Assembly (NCBI GenBank): GCA_949285075.1
Contig: CASDXF010000018.1
Location: 1 to 53,353 of the forward strand
DNA: 53,353 nt
Direction: 5' to 3'
From: an uncultured Bacteroides sp.
GTDB taxonomy: Bacteria; Bacteroidota; Bacteroidia; Bacteroidales; Bacteroidaceae
Made by a program: the position numbers and the translations under genes. The notes beneath the pieces are model-generated. The model had not been told where the DNA came from. It saw only the letters and a program-made list of their open reading frames with translations, and searched no databases. How positions within the stretch are numbered: position 1 is the stretch's first letter; each line of letters opens with the position of its first letter. Positions 1 to 8,869 of the stretch are shown piece after piece.

Positions 1-1
1 G

Positions 2-697
2 TTCATCTTGGGCGCTCCGCTCCTCAGCCGATGTGGACTTTCTTCGCTCGGCTCTATCGGTGTTGTCGGGGCGGGATGGGCGGGAACCGCCGCCGTGCTG
101 CTCGGCGTAGCCGTCATCAGCCGGAAGATAAAGAACATCTTCGGCGTGCTGATAGTGGGAGTCATGATAGGCTATGCGGCGGGGGCCGTCATCCAGATAC
201 TGCAATATCTCAGTTCGGCGGAACGGCTGAAACTGTTCACCTTATGGTCTATGGGCTCGCTCAGCGGCGTTACGACGGAACAGCTGCGCGTCATGCTGCC
301 TGTCGTAGTGGCGGGACTACTCATTTCCGTCGCCTGCATCAAGCCGCTCAACCTCCTGCTGCTCGGCGAGAACTACGCCCGCACGATGGGAATGAACGTG
401 AAGCGTTCGCGAACGATGATATTCCTGTCCACCGCCCTGCTGACCGGAACGGTCACGGCCTTCTGCGGGCCGGTGGGATTCATCGGCTTGGCCGTGCCGC
501 ACCTCGCGCGACTGCTGTTCCGCAACGCCGACCATCGGTTGCTGATGCCCGCCACGATGCTGACCGGCATCGTCTGCATGCTGCTCTGCGACATCGTGGC
601 CAAGCTGCTCATCCTGCCCGTCAACTGCATCACGGCGCTGCTTGGCGTGCCGGTTATCTTATGGATTGTCGCTAAAAACCTACGCCTCATCAAATGA
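2..697 (+). CDS. FecCD/BtuC-family ABC importer permease (5'-truncated by window edge)
   Basis: This is the C-terminal ~230 residues of an inner-membrane permease of the FecCD/BtuC family, which as a homodimer forms the channel of ABC importers for corrinoids, haem or ferric siderophores. The frame is open to the left edge, so the TTG at 8 is internal; about 100 residues are missing compared with the usual ~330. Visible are repeated hydrophobic segments and the family motif GPVGFIGLAVPHLAR (about visible residue 154), part of the loop that contacts the ATPase. The stop overlaps the next start as ATGA, implying translational coupling. The substrate cannot be read from this fragment; a corrinoid is plausible because such loci in Bacteroides often carry a Dph6-like gene downstream (recollection, not checked here). 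Confidence 0.9.
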   Translation, partial: FILGAPLLSRCGLSSLGSIGVVGAGWAGTAAVLLGVAVISRKIKNIFGVLIVGVMIGYAAGAVIQILQYLSSAERLKLFTLWSMGSLSGVTTEQLRVMLPVVVAGLLISVACIKPLNLLLLGENYARTMGMNVKRSRTMIFLSTALLTGTVTAFCGPVGFIGLAVPHLARLLFRNADHRLLMPATMLTGIVCMLLCDIVAKLLILPVNCITALLGVPVILWIVAKNLRLIK

Positions 698-1458
698 TAC
701 GACTAGACGAAGTAACATTGGCTTACGGGCGGCAGACGCTGCTGAAAGAGGTCTCGACGAGAGTGACCGGAGGGCAGCTCGTCGCGTTGCTCGGACGCAA
801 CGGAGCGGGGAAGAGCACCCTGCTACGGGCGCTCATCGGATTGGAAAAGCCACGGCAAGGAAGAATTCTGCTGCAAGGAAAAAGCATAACGGAAATGTCT
901 CCGGAGGAGCTTGCCCGAAACGTCAGCCTCGTGACGACGGAAAGGGTGCGGGTAGGTAATCTACGCTGCGAGGACATCGTGTCACTGGGCAGAGCTCCGT
1001 ACACCAACTGGATAGGGCGGCTGAAGGAGGAGGACAAAAGGCGGGTAGCGGAAGCCCTGCGGCTAACCGGCATGGAGGAGTACGCCGACAAGACAATGGA
1101 CCGGATGTCCGACGGAGAATGTCAGCGCGTCATGATAGCGAGGGCGTTGGCGCAGGACACGCCGATTATCCTGCTGGACGAGCCGACCGCCTTCCTTGAC
1201 CTGCCCAACCGCTACGAGCTGTGCCTGCTGCTCAGGCGACTGGCGAAGGAAAAAGGGAAGTGCATCGTGTTCTCCACCCACGACTTGGACATCGCGCTAT
1301 CGCTTTGCGACTTCCTCATGCTGATAGACAACCCGCAACTGTACACCATGCCTACTCGGGACATGGTAAGCGAGGGGCATATCGAACGGCTGTTCCGCAA
1401 CGAGGCGGTGACGTTCGACGCTCGGGAAATGAGGGTACGAATCAATATAAATAAGTAG
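694..1458 (+). CDS. ABC importer ATP-binding protein (FecE/BtuD type)
   Basis: Cytoplasmic ATPase of 254 residues that powers the importer whose permease precedes it. Walker A is GRNGAGKST (residues 34-42), the signature is a variant MSDGE (138-142) in place of LSGGQ, Walker B is IILLDEP (158-164) and the switch histidine lies in STHD (194-197). The Q-loop is unusual: the expected glutamine is not obvious in the segment VTTERVRVGN (80-89). The gene overlaps the permease by 4 nt and sits 59 nt before the pyrophosphatase gene. Length and domain order are normal for the family. Function as an importer ATPase is secure; the transported ligand is not. Confidence 0.92.
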   Translation: MIRLDEVTLAYGRQTLLKEVSTRVTGGQLVALLGRNGAGKSTLLRALIGLEKPRQGRILLQGKSITEMSPEELARNVSLVTTERVRVGNLRCEDIVSLGRAPYTNWIGRLKEEDKRRVAEALRLTGMEEYADKTMDRMSDGECQRVMIARALAQDTPIILLDEPTAFLDLPNRYELCLLLRRLAKEKGKCIVFSTHDLDIALSLCDFLMLIDNPQLYTMPTRDMVSEGHIERLFRNEAVTFDAREMRVRININK

Positions 1459-1470
1459 AATCAGCATACG

Positions 1471-1498
1471 CCTCACTTGACACCCGTCAAGAGGTGAG
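1471..1498 (+). other. Inverted repeat between the ATPase and pyrophosphatase genes
   Basis: CTCACTTGAC (1472-1481) faces GTCAA and GTGAG (1486-1498) across a 4-nt ACCC loop, with a 3-nt bulge. No T-run follows, so it is not a standard terminator; it could be a processing or attenuation hairpin. It covers the GTG at 1494, which argues for the ATG at 1518 as the next start. Confidence 0.4.
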
Positions 1499-1517
1499 CC
1501 ATAAACAACCGACAGAT

Positions 1518-2267
1518 ATGAGCAAACCACAAAAAGCGAAAGCCGTATTCAACTGGAGCGGAGGCAAGGACTCCGCCCACGCCCTGCTGCGGGCTTTAGC
1601 GTCCGAACGCTACGAGATAACGGCCCTGCTAACCACCGTAAACCAACAGACCCTCCGCTCCACCATGCACGGCATACCGATGGAACTGCTTGAACACCAA
1701 GCGCAGTCTATCGGCATCCCGCTCTACACCGTCGACCTGACTCCAAAAGGGAATATGGAGGACTATGCGGACGCCATGTCCGAGGCGACGGCACACTTCA
1801 AGGAGTCCGGAGTCACGCACTTTATCTTCGGAGACATATTCCTGCACGACGTGAGGCAGTACCGCGAGCGGCAGCTCGCCCCGCAGGGCATAACGGTCAT
1901 GGAGCCGCTATGGGGCAAAAGCTCGGAGGAGGTCATGAGCGACTTCCTCGCTACGGGGCTTGAGACGGTTGTCATCACCACGACGGACGATGGAGTGGGA
2001 AAGGCCGCAATAGGAAAGCGAGTCGACCGCAAGTTCATCTCGTCACTGCCAGAAAACGTCGACCCCAACGGCGAAAACGGAGAATACCACACCTTCTGCT
2101 ACGATGGTCCCATCTTCCGCCACCCTATTCCCTTCCGCTTGGGAAGCCCCTTTTCGGAGACTTACGACATTCGGTTGGAGGACGGGACAATCCAAAAGTA
2201 CACCTACTGGTTCGCCGACCTGCACCCGGCATCCGACACCTCTCCCCAAATCGGTATTGGCGATTAA
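1518..2267 (+). CDS. Dph6-like ATP pyrophosphatase (adenine nucleotide alpha-hydrolase family)
   Basis: A 249-residue PP-loop enzyme of the diphthine-ammonia ligase / MJ0570 type. The PP-loop is WSGGKDSAHAL near residue 10, and the family motifs FGDIFLHDVRQYRE (around 105) and EPLWGKSSEEV (around 127) are present. In eukaryotes and archaea Dph6 amidates diphthine on EF-2 with ATP and ammonia; bacteria do not make diphthamide, so the bacterial substrate must differ and is unknown. Position directly after an ABC importer operon on the same strand suggests co-expression and a link to the imported cofactor (inference). I chose ATG 1518 over the in-frame GTG at 1494, because the GTG lies in a hairpin and the PP-loop then starts at the usual distance. 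Confidence 0.8.
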   Translation: MSKPQKAKAVFNWSGGKDSAHALLRALASERYEITALLTTVNQQTLRSTMHGIPMELLEHQAQSIGIPLYTVDLTPKGNMEDYADAMSEATAHFKESGVTHFIFGDIFLHDVRQYRERQLAPQGITVMEPLWGKSSEEVMSDFLATGLETVVITTTDDGVGKAAIGKRVDRKFISSLPENVDPNGENGEYHTFCYDGPIFRHPIPFRLGSPFSETYDIRLEDGTIQKYTYWFADLHPASDTSPQIGIGD

Positions 2268-2412
2268 CTGAACGCGGAAAGGCGAGAAGGAGGAAATAAA
2301 GACAGAAAGATGCGCTATCCGTCACGATTTATTCCTTATGAATCGAGAGCTCTTCTTTCACTTTAAACGGAACGGCCAAGAGAAAAAAGCGATGATTACC
2401 CCTCGGCCTCGT

Positions 2413-2957
2413 CATCTTAAAAAATGACCATGCAGAAAAAATGGACATTCTAACGCCTGAAAAGCGCGATAATTCCGGCCGAGGCGAGGCGCGGATGAAA
2501 AGAACGCGGCGTAGAGGCGTTAGCGAAATTCAGGACGTTTAAGAACAATCCGAATGAGTAACTTTCTAACGCCTCCTTGTTACAATTCATTTCTTTTCGA
2601 CAAGAAACACTCTTTTTTCATATAAAAAAGACACTTTCTTCCCCTTCGGAATCTGTGAGCAACTAGAGACGAAAAAGCGCGAAATCTCTCCCGGAAACGT
2701 CAGAAAGCCGTCTCCCGTTTGCGGGACAGCCCTTCGGTTCCTGAGCCGAAGGGCTGTTTCTCCCGAGCCGCAGCGCTACGGCTCATGCGGAATCTCCCTT
2801 TCCCGTACCCGCCTAAGCGTCATTCAACCGCATAAATTAAGCGAAAAATCACCCGGAAACCGCATATTTTCACGCTTTTTCATGCGGTTTTCAGGCTAAA
2901 AGAGTCGCATTCGGCCGATTCTTCTCAGGCCGAAATCTTAAAAATGGAACATTTTTC
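2413..2957 (+). repeat. Composite intergenic repeat, copy 1 (A core + B part)
   Basis: First of four ~540-565 bp related non-coding elements, filling most of the 772 bp gap between the pyrophosphatase gene and the convergent MATE gene. The A core is at 2413-2533: it starts CATCTTAAAAAATGACCATG and contains GCGATAATTCC, GAAAAGAACGCGGCG and GCGAAATTCAG, with an inverted repeat CTAACGCCT...GAGGCGTTAG. The B part (about 2675-2957) has three 22-nt units at 2722-2787, a perfect 12-bp hairpin ACAGCCCTTCGG / CCGAAGGGCTGT (2726-2757), and ends AAATCTTAAAAATGGAACAT. No coding capacity is credible. Confidence 0.8.
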
Positions 2958-3011
2958 CGGATATACTCTCTCCTTATCCGATAAATCAGACACCTAAAGG
3001 AAACACGAAAC

Positions 3012-3031
3012 GCCCGTAAAAAAATCCGGGC
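3012..3031 (-). terminator. Weak terminator-like hairpin after the MATE gene
   Basis: GCCCG (3012-3016) pairs with CGGGC (3027-3031) across an A-rich loop just beyond the stop of the MATE gene. The stem is only 5 bp and there is no U-tract of note on the minus strand, so this is a tentative call. Confidence 0.3.
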
Positions 3032-3039
3032 AAACCGAT

Positions 3040-4398
3040 TCATCCTAAGGAAGGATTTTTCTTAAACTGACGGAATTGCCAGATAAGCATACATGCCGAA
3101 ACGAGGCTCGCAGCACAGTCGGCCACCGGCATACTCGCCCATACGCCCAACTGCCCATAATAGTGAGGCAGTATCAATAGGCAAGGAACCAAGAACAACA
3201 TCTGCCTCGTCAGCGACAGGAAAATGGCCTTGCTCGCCATCCCGATGCTCTGGAAAAAATTGGAAGCCACCATCTGAAAGCCTACAAGAGGATAGAACAG
3301 CACCACTACGCGGAAGCCCTTAGCGGAAATCTCTATCAACTCCTTATCGGAAGTGAAAATGGAAGAGGTAAGCTCGGGAATAAACATGCCGACCAGAAAG
3401 CCGATAGTCGTCACTATCGTAGCGCAGCAAATGGTCACCTTCAGAACCTGAGTGACCCGGGAATAGAGCTTCGCCCCGAAATTGTATCCCGCTATGGGCT
3501 GCATGCCCTGATTAAAGCCTAGCACAATCATCACGAAGACGAAGGTAATGCGGTTGACGATGCCGAAGGCTCCTATCGCCAAGTCTCCGCCGTGAGCCTT
3601 CAGCCCCTGATTAATCAGAATGACGATGAAGCAAGAGGCCATGTTCATCAGAAAGGGAGACATGCCGATAGCCAGCGAGTCGAGCACGATTCTGCGCCTC
3701 AAACGGAAAATTCCCTTCTGCAACCGTATCAGCTCGTCCTTGCGCAGGAACAGGTGAATCTGCCAAATCAAGGCGATAAGCTGGGCGCAGACCGTCGCCG
3801 TGGCCGCCCCGCGTATGCCCCAGTCGAACACGAAGATAAACAATGGAGCGAGCACGACATTGATGAGCACCGTCGTAATGGTGGCGAACATTGCCTTCTG
3901 CGGATGGCCGGAAGCGCGGAGCACCGAATTCAGCCCCAAGTAGAGGTGAGTGACGACATTGCCCAAGAGAATCACCTGCATGAACTCGCGGGCGTACTTC
4001 ACCGTCTCGTCACTACCGCCGAAGAAGTAAAGGATAGGGTCGAGAAAAGGAAACACGAGCAGCGTGAAAGCCACGCCTATAATGATATTCAGCACAAATA
4101 CGTTGCCAAGCACCCGCTGCGCCGTGACGTAATCCTTCTGCCCCAACTTTACGGACATCAGCGTGGCCGCCCCGACGCCGACCAACGAACCAAAGGCGGC
4201 GGCTAGATTCATCAGCGGGAACGTCAGCGCCAAACCCGAAATGGCCATGGCGCCTACACCGTGGCCGATAAATATACTGTCTACCATATTATAAAGGGAA
4301 GAAGCCGTCATGGCGATAATTGCCGGAATGGCATACTGAATCAGCAACTTGCCGATTTTCTCCGTACCCAACGCCGTAGGTGTCTTTTGTTCTGTCAT
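3040..4398 (-). CDS. MATE-family multidrug/toxin exporter
   Basis: A 452-residue inner-membrane protein with about 12 predicted hydrophobic helices in two similar halves, as expected for the MATE (NorM/MepA/DinF) superfamily. The N-terminal half shows the typical opening with IPAIIAMTASSLYNMVDSIF followed by a Gly-rich helix pair, and the C-terminal half repeats the pattern (PFLMNMASCFIVILINQG). These proteins export cationic drugs or metabolites using a Na+ or H+ gradient; the natural substrate here is unknown. It is transcribed divergently from lysS across a 141 bp gap. Length is normal and no defects are seen. Confidence 0.9.
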   Translation of the reverse strand: MTEQKTPTALGTEKIGKLLIQYAIPAIIAMTASSLYNMVDSIFIGHGVGAMAISGLALTFPLMNLAAAFGSLVGVGAATLMSVKLGQKDYVTAQRVLGNVFVLNIIIGVAFTLLVFPFLDPILYFFGGSDETVKYAREFMQVILLGNVVTHLYLGLNSVLRASGHPQKAMFATITTVLINVVLAPLFIFVFDWGIRGAATATVCAQLIALIWQIHLFLRKDELIRLQKGIFRLRRRIVLDSLAIGMSPFLMNMASCFIVILINQGLKAHGGDLAIGAFGIVNRITFVFVMIVLGFNQGMQPIAGYNFGAKLYSRVTQVLKVTICCATIVTTIGFLVGMFIPELTSSIFTSDKELIEISAKGFRVVVLFYPLVGFQMVASNFFQSIGMASKAIFLSLTRQMLFLVPCLLILPHYYGQLGVWASMPVADCAASLVSACMLIWQFRQFKKNPSLG

Positions 4399-4419
4399 AT
4401 TTATCTATCTTTGAGGCCG

Positions 4420-4427
4420 CGAAGTTA
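4420..4427 (-). promoter_or_regulatory. Possible -7 box for the MATE gene
   Basis: On the minus strand the sequence reads TAACTTCG, one base off the Bacteroidetes TAnnTTTG -7 consensus, about 20 bp upstream of the MATE start. A weak match. Confidence 0.3.
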
Positions 4428-4468
4428 CAAAAAAGAGAGGGATTACGAGATATATGAGAAAAGTTTCG

Positions 4469-4476
4469 TATTTTTG
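4469..4476 (+). promoter_or_regulatory. -7 promoter box of lysS (TATTTTTG)
   Basis: A perfect TAnnTTTG match 63 bp upstream of the lysS start at 4540. It lies inside the longer open frame that begins at 4261, which shows that the long frame is not the real start. Confidence 0.6.
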
Positions 4477-4539
4477 CCTCCAAATTGGAATACTGTTTGT
4501 AGAAATAAACCTATTTCAGAGTTAATATTACATAACGGA

Positions 4540-6270
4540 ATGAATATCTTAGAACTAAGTGAACAGGAAATCATTCGCCGCAATAGCTTGAATGAACTTC
4601 GCTCAATGGGCATAGACCCCTACCCGGCGGCAGAGTACGTAACCAACGCTTTCTCGACCGACATCAAGGCCGAATTTAAAGATGAAGACGAGCCTCGCCG
4701 AGTTTCCATAGCCGGACGCATCATGAGCCGACGCATCATGGGAAAAGCGTCGTTCATTGAGCTGCAAGATTCCAAAGGACGCATTCAAGTATACATCACG
4801 CGCGACGACATCTGCCCGGATGAAAACAAGGACATGTACAATGTCATTTTCAAACGCCTGCTCGACTTAGGAGACTTCATCGGAATCGAAGGTTTCGTAT
4901 TCCGCACGCAGATGGGAGAAATCAGCGTACACGCCCAGAAGTTGACGGTATTGTCGAAGTCCATCAAGCCACTGCCTATCGTGAAATACAAGGACGGCGT
5001 GGCGTACGACTCGTTCGAGGACCCGGAACTCCGCTACCGCCAACGCTACGTAGACCTTATCGTGAACGACGGCGTGAAGGAGACCTTCCTGAAGCGGGCC
5101 GCCATCATAAAGACAATGAGACAGGTGTTCGACGAGGCGGGATATACCGAAGTAGAGACTCCTATCCTGCAGTCCATCCCCGGAGGAGCCAGTGCCCGTC
5201 CGTTCATCACTCACCATAACTCGCTTGACATTGACCTATACCTCCGAATCGCTACGGAGCTTTACCTGAAGCGGCTCATCATCGGCGGATTCGAAGGCGT
5301 TTACGAGATTGGAAAGAATTTCCGAAACGAGGGAATGGACAAAAACCACAATCCGGAATTTACGTGCATGGAACTGTACGTACAGTATAAGGACTACAAT
5401 TGGATGATGGGCTTCACCGAAAAACTGTTGGAGCGCATCTGTACCGCAGTCAACGGCAAGCCCGAGACGGAAATCGACGGAAAGGTCATCAGCTTCAAGG
5501 CTCCCTATCGCCGTCTCCCTATTCTGGAGGCCATCAAGGAAAAGACCGGATACGACTTGGAAGGCAAAAGCGAGGAGGAAATCCGCCAGATTTGCCAAGA
5601 GCTGAAAATGGAAATTGATGACACGATGGGCAAGGGAAAACTCATCGACGAGATTTTCGGAGAGTTCTGCGAAGGCACGTTCATTCAACCGACGTTCATC
5701 ACCGACTATCCGGTAGAGATGTCGCCGCTAACCAAGATGCACCGTAGCAAACCGGGACTGACGGAACGCTTCGAGCTGATGGTCAACGGAAAGGAACTGG
5801 CCAACGCGTACAGTGAGCTGAACGACCCCATCGATCAGGAAGAACGCTTCAAGGAACAATTAAGACTGAGCGAGAAAGGAGATGACGAGGCGATGTTCAT
5901 CGACCAAGATTTCCTGCGTGCGCTCCAGTTCGGCATGCCTCCTACATCGGGCATCGGCATCGGCATCGACCGTCTGACCATGCTGCTGACGGGCAAGCCC
6001 TACATTCAGGAAGTGCTCTTCTTCCCGCAAATGCGCCCGGAAAAAGTCATAAAGAAAGACGCTGACGCGAAGTATCTGGAACTGGGCATCCCGCAAGACT
6101 GGATTCCCGTCATACAGAAAGCGGGATATAACACCGTAGCCGACATGAAGGAGGTGAACGCGCAAAAGCTGCACCAAGACATTTGCGGCGTCAATAAGAA
6201 ATACAAGTTAGGACTAACCAACCCGAGCGTGAACGACGTGACGGAATGGACTAATAAAATAAAGAACTAA
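4540..6270 (+). CDS. lysS: Lysyl-tRNA synthetase, class II
   Basis: A cytoplasmic class II aminoacyl-tRNA synthetase of 576 residues that charges tRNA-Lys. It has an N-terminal OB-fold anticodon-binding domain (about 55-150) and a catalytic core with motif 2 around FRNEGMDKNHNPEFT and motif 3 GIGIGIDRLTMLL near residue 465-480. There is an extra ~70-residue C-terminal tail after the catalytic core that looks like a helix-hairpin-helix/DUF4332-type segment (AGYNTVADMKEVNAQKL); Bacteroidetes LysS proteins share this ~575 length. The frame is open back to 4261, but the ATG at 4540 gives the family N-terminus (MNILELSEQEIIRRNSL) and lies downstream of a -7 box. gpsA and pgi follow on the same strand. 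Confidence 0.96.
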   Translation: MNILELSEQEIIRRNSLNELRSMGIDPYPAAEYVTNAFSTDIKAEFKDEDEPRRVSIAGRIMSRRIMGKASFIELQDSKGRIQVYITRDDICPDENKDMYNVIFKRLLDLGDFIGIEGFVFRTQMGEISVHAQKLTVLSKSIKPLPIVKYKDGVAYDSFEDPELRYRQRYVDLIVNDGVKETFLKRAAIIKTMRQVFDEAGYTEVETPILQSIPGGASARPFITHHNSLDIDLYLRIATELYLKRLIIGGFEGVYEIGKNFRNEGMDKNHNPEFTCMELYVQYKDYNWMMGFTEKLLERICTAVNGKPETEIDGKVISFKAPYRRLPILEAIKEKTGYDLEGKSEEEIRQICQELKMEIDDTMGKGKLIDEIFGEFCEGTFIQPTFITDYPVEMSPLTKMHRSKPGLTERFELMVNGKELANAYSELNDPIDQEERFKEQLRLSEKGDDEAMFIDQDFLRALQFGMPPTSGIGIGIDRLTMLLTGKPYIQEVLFFPQMRPEKVIKKDADAKYLELGIPQDWIPVIQKAGYNTVADMKEVNAQKLHQDICGVNKKYKLGLTNPSVNDVTEWTNKIKN

Positions 6271-6278
6271 AATGGAGG

Positions 6279-6331
6279 ATGAAGAATTTATCATGCGGCC
6301 ACATAAAGCCGACCGCATGGAAATTCTTCAT
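6279..6331 (+). terminator. Hairpin terminator after lysS (GAAGAAT type)
   Basis: ATGAAGAATTT and CATGCGG (6279-6298) pair with CCGCATG and AAATTCTTCAT (6313-6331), followed by TTTTC. It starts just after the lysS stop and resembles a second GAAGAAT/ATTCTTC hairpin at 39441-39506, suggesting a shared intergenic element. Confidence 0.6.
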
Positions 6332-6360
6332 TTTTCATTCATAATTCTTAATCGCATAAA

Positions 6361-7356
6361 ATGAAACTACCCGGTAAGATAGCGATAATGGGCGGAGGAA
6401 GTTGGGCTACAGCCATCGCCAAGATGTGTTTGGCTCAGGAAGACTCTATAAATTGGTACATGCGGAGAGAAGACCGGATTATCGATTTTAAGAGACTGGG
6501 ACACAATCCGGCCTATCTGACAGGTGTGAAGTTCGACATAAAGCGCATTAACTTCAGCTCGAACATCAACGATATCGTGAAACTGTCAGACACGCTAATC
6601 TTTGTTACGCCCTCTCCCTACCTTAAGATACACCTAAAAAAGCTTAAGACAAGGATAAAGGACAAATTCATCATCACCGCCATCAAAGGTATCGTGCCCG
6701 ATGATAACGTCATTGTCTCGGAATACTTCACTAAAGAATATGGAGTACCCGCAGAAAACATTGCTGTTTTGGCCGGTCCATGCCATGCGGAGGAGGTAGC
6801 GTTGGAAAGGCTTTCATACCTGACCATCGCCTGTCCAGACAAGAACAAGGCCTGCCTCTTCGCGCAAAAATTAGCGAACAGTTTCATTAAGACATCTGTT
6901 AGCGATGACGTAGTGGGTATAGAATACAGTTCGGTTTTGAAAAACGTATACGCCATTGCAGCCGGAATATGCAGCGGACTAAAATACGGGGACAACTTCC
7001 AAGCCGTGCTGATTTCGAACGCCATTCAAGAAATGCACCGCTTCCTGAACACTGTACACCCGCTAAACCGGAACGTGGATGACTCTGCATATCTAGGAGA
7101 CCTGCTCGTAACCGGATATTCCAACTTTAGCCGCAACCGTACGTTCGGAACCATGATTGGAAGGGGGTATTCCGTAAAAAGCGCACAAATAGAAATGGAA
7201 ATGATAGCGGAAGGATATTACGGAACAAAATGTATAAAGGAAATCAACAAGCACTATCACGTCAACATGCCGATACTGGATGCCGTGTACAATATATTAT
7301 ATGAGCGCATTTCGCCATCCATTGAGATTAAATTGCTGACGGACTCGTTCAGGTGA
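6361..7356 (+). CDS. gpsA: Glycerol-3-phosphate dehydrogenase [NAD(P)+]
   Basis: Cytoplasmic enzyme of 331 residues that reduces dihydroxyacetone phosphate to sn-glycerol 3-phosphate, the backbone for phospholipids. The N-terminal Rossmann fold has GGGSWATAIAKM (about residues 11-22) as the dinucleotide loop. The catalytic region has ITAIKGI (around 103), the substrate-binding GPCHAEEVALERLS (around 139) and the conserved lysine in SSVLKNVYAIAAG (around 190). The order lysS-gpsA-pgi is on one strand, but a hairpin terminator separates lysS from gpsA, so gpsA probably also has its own promoter. Nothing unusual in length or motifs. Confidence 0.95.
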   Translation: MKLPGKIAIMGGGSWATAIAKMCLAQEDSINWYMRREDRIIDFKRLGHNPAYLTGVKFDIKRINFSSNINDIVKLSDTLIFVTPSPYLKIHLKKLKTRIKDKFIITAIKGIVPDDNVIVSEYFTKEYGVPAENIAVLAGPCHAEEVALERLSYLTIACPDKNKACLFAQKLANSFIKTSVSDDVVGIEYSSVLKNVYAIAAGICSGLKYGDNFQAVLISNAIQEMHRFLNTVHPLNRNVDDSAYLGDLLVTGYSNFSRNRTFGTMIGRGYSVKSAQIEMEMIAEGYYGTKCIKEINKHYHVNMPILDAVYNILYERISPSIEIKLLTDSFR

Positions 7357-7457
7357 GGTTCAAAGGATAGTTTTAAGCGAGCAATACGCACAACTCAAAA
7401 CCAACGACTGAGAGCCCAAAACCTAGTTTAGAACTTAACGCTTTAAAACTCAAAAAT

Positions 7458-8795
7458 ATGATTAACTTAAACATTGAGAAGACCTTTGGATTCATATCTA
7501 AGGAAAAAGTATTCGGCTATGAAGCCGAAGTAAAAGCCGCACAAGAAATGCTAGAAAAAGGAACAGGAAAAGGAAACGATTTCTTAGGATGGTTACACCT
7601 TCCCTCTTCCATCACCAAAGAACATTTGGCCGACTTAAAGGCCACAGCACAAACGCTGAAAGAAAACTGCGAGGTAGTAGTCGTAGCCGGTATCGGCGGA
7701 AGCTATCTGGGGGCGAGAGCGGTCATTGAAACGCTGTCAAACAGCTTCGCATGGTTGCAGGATAAGAAGGACGCTCCCGTTATTGTCTATGCAGGCCATA
7801 ACATAAGCGAGGATTACCTGTACGAGCTTACGGAGTATCTAAAGGACAAGAAATTCGGTGTAATCAACATTTCTAAGTCAGGAACGACTACCGAAACCGC
7901 ATTGGCTTTCCGCCTGCTGAAGAAACAGTGCGAGACGCAACGTGGCAAGGAAGAAGCCAAGAAGGTGATAGTAGCCATCACCGACGCCAAAAAAGGAGCC
8001 GCACGAGTTACTGCCGACAAAGAAGGATACAAGACATTCGTCATCCCTGACAACGTAGGCGGACGTTTCTCCGTACTGACTCCGGTAGGCTTGCTGCCTA
8101 TCGCCGTAGCGGGATTCGACATCGAACAACTAGTGGCCGGCGCAGCGGCTACGGAGAAAGCGTGCGGAGCGGACGTGCCGTTCGCCGAGAACCCCGCCGC
8201 ATTATACGCCGCTACACGCAACGAGCTGTACAAGAACGGCAAGAAGATTGAAATCTTGGTGAACTTCTGCCCGAAGCTCCACTACGTGAGCGAATGGTGG
8301 AAGCAATTATACGGCGAATCGGAAGGTAAGGACAACAAGGGTATCTTCCCCGCATCGGTTGACTTCTCCACAGATCTGCACTCTATGGGACAATGGATTC
8401 AGGAAGGCGAGCGCAGCATCTTCGAGACGGTCATTTCCGTAGAGAAGGTTAACCACGAGCTGAAGGTTCCGACAGACGAGGAGAATCTGGACGGCCTGAA
8501 TTTCCTTGCGGGAAAACGTGTGGACGAGGTCAACAAGATGGCGGAACTGGGTACGCAACTGGCCCACGTAGACGGAGGGGTTCCCAACATGCGCATCGTG
8601 CTTCCTCAGCTGACTGAGTACAACATTGGCGAGTTGCTCTATTTCTTCGAGAAGGCATGCGGCATCAGCGGTTATCTGCTCGGAGTGAACCCGTTCAACC
8701 AACCGGGAGTAGAGGCTTACAAGAAGAACATGTTCGCACTACTCAACAAGCCGGGCTACGAGGAAGAGTCGAAAGCTATTCAAGCCAGACTGTAA
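7458..8795 (+). CDS. pgi: Glucose-6-phosphate isomerase
   Basis: A 445-residue cytoplasmic enzyme that interconverts glucose 6-phosphate and fructose 6-phosphate in glycolysis and gluconeogenesis. This is the short bacterial form (~445-450 residues). Sugar-phosphate-binding motifs are visible: [14 protein letters not shown] (near residue 78), [14 protein letters not shown] (near 138) and [14 protein letters not shown] (near 200); the C-terminal family signature is [14 protein letters not shown] (near 414), with its lysine. It lies 101 bp after gpsA on the same strand and ends in a clear terminator at 8819-8855. Confidence 0.97.
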   Translation: MINLNIEKTFGFISKEKVFGYEAEVKAAQEMLEKGTGKGNDFLGWLHLPSSITKEHLADLKATAQTLKENCEVVVVAGIGGSYLGARAVIETLSNSFAWLQDKKDAPVIVYAGHNISEDYLYELTEYLKDKKFGVINISKSGTTTETALAFRLLKKQCETQRGKEEAKKVIVAITDAKKGAARVTADKEGYKTFVIPDNVGGRFSVLTPVGLLPIAVAGFDIEQLVAGAAATEKACGADVPFAENPAALYAATRNELYKNGKKIEILVNFCPKLHYVSEWWKQLYGESEGKDNKGIFPASVDFSTDLHSMGQWIQEGERSIFETVISVEKVNHELKVPTDEENLDGLNFLAGKRVDEVNKMAELGTQLAHVDGGVPNMRIVLPQLTEYNIGELLYFFEKACGISGYLLGVNPFNQPGVEAYKKNMFALLNKPGYEEESKAIQARL

Positions 8796-8818
8796 GTCAC
8801 GCAATCATAACAATTCAG

Positions 8819-8855
8819 AAGGAACGGTCCACTTACGCGAGGCCGTTCCTTTTTC
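8819..8855 (+). terminator. Rho-independent terminator of pgi
   Basis: AAGGAACGG pairs with CCGTTCCTT across a short loop, followed by TTTTT. It lies 24 bp after the pgi stop. Confidence 0.8.
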
Positions 8856-8869
8856 GTATATGCCAACCA

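Noticed and set aside
1-693. Cobalamin riboswitch near the importer genes
   Set aside because: Any such element would lie upstream of the truncated permease, outside the window.
1494-1517. GTG start for the pyrophosphatase gene
   Set aside because: The GTG lies in a hairpin, and the following ATG at 1518 gives a normal N-terminus.
2722-2787. 22-nt repeat units considered as a CRISPR array
   Set aside because: Units are contiguous without spacers, diverge from each other and no cas gene is present. The same applies to 12979-13138 and 35860-36013.
4261-4539. In-frame 5' extension of lysS to 4261
   Set aside because: It overlaps the divergent MATE gene and the lysS promoter box; family N-terminus and length fit ATG 4540.
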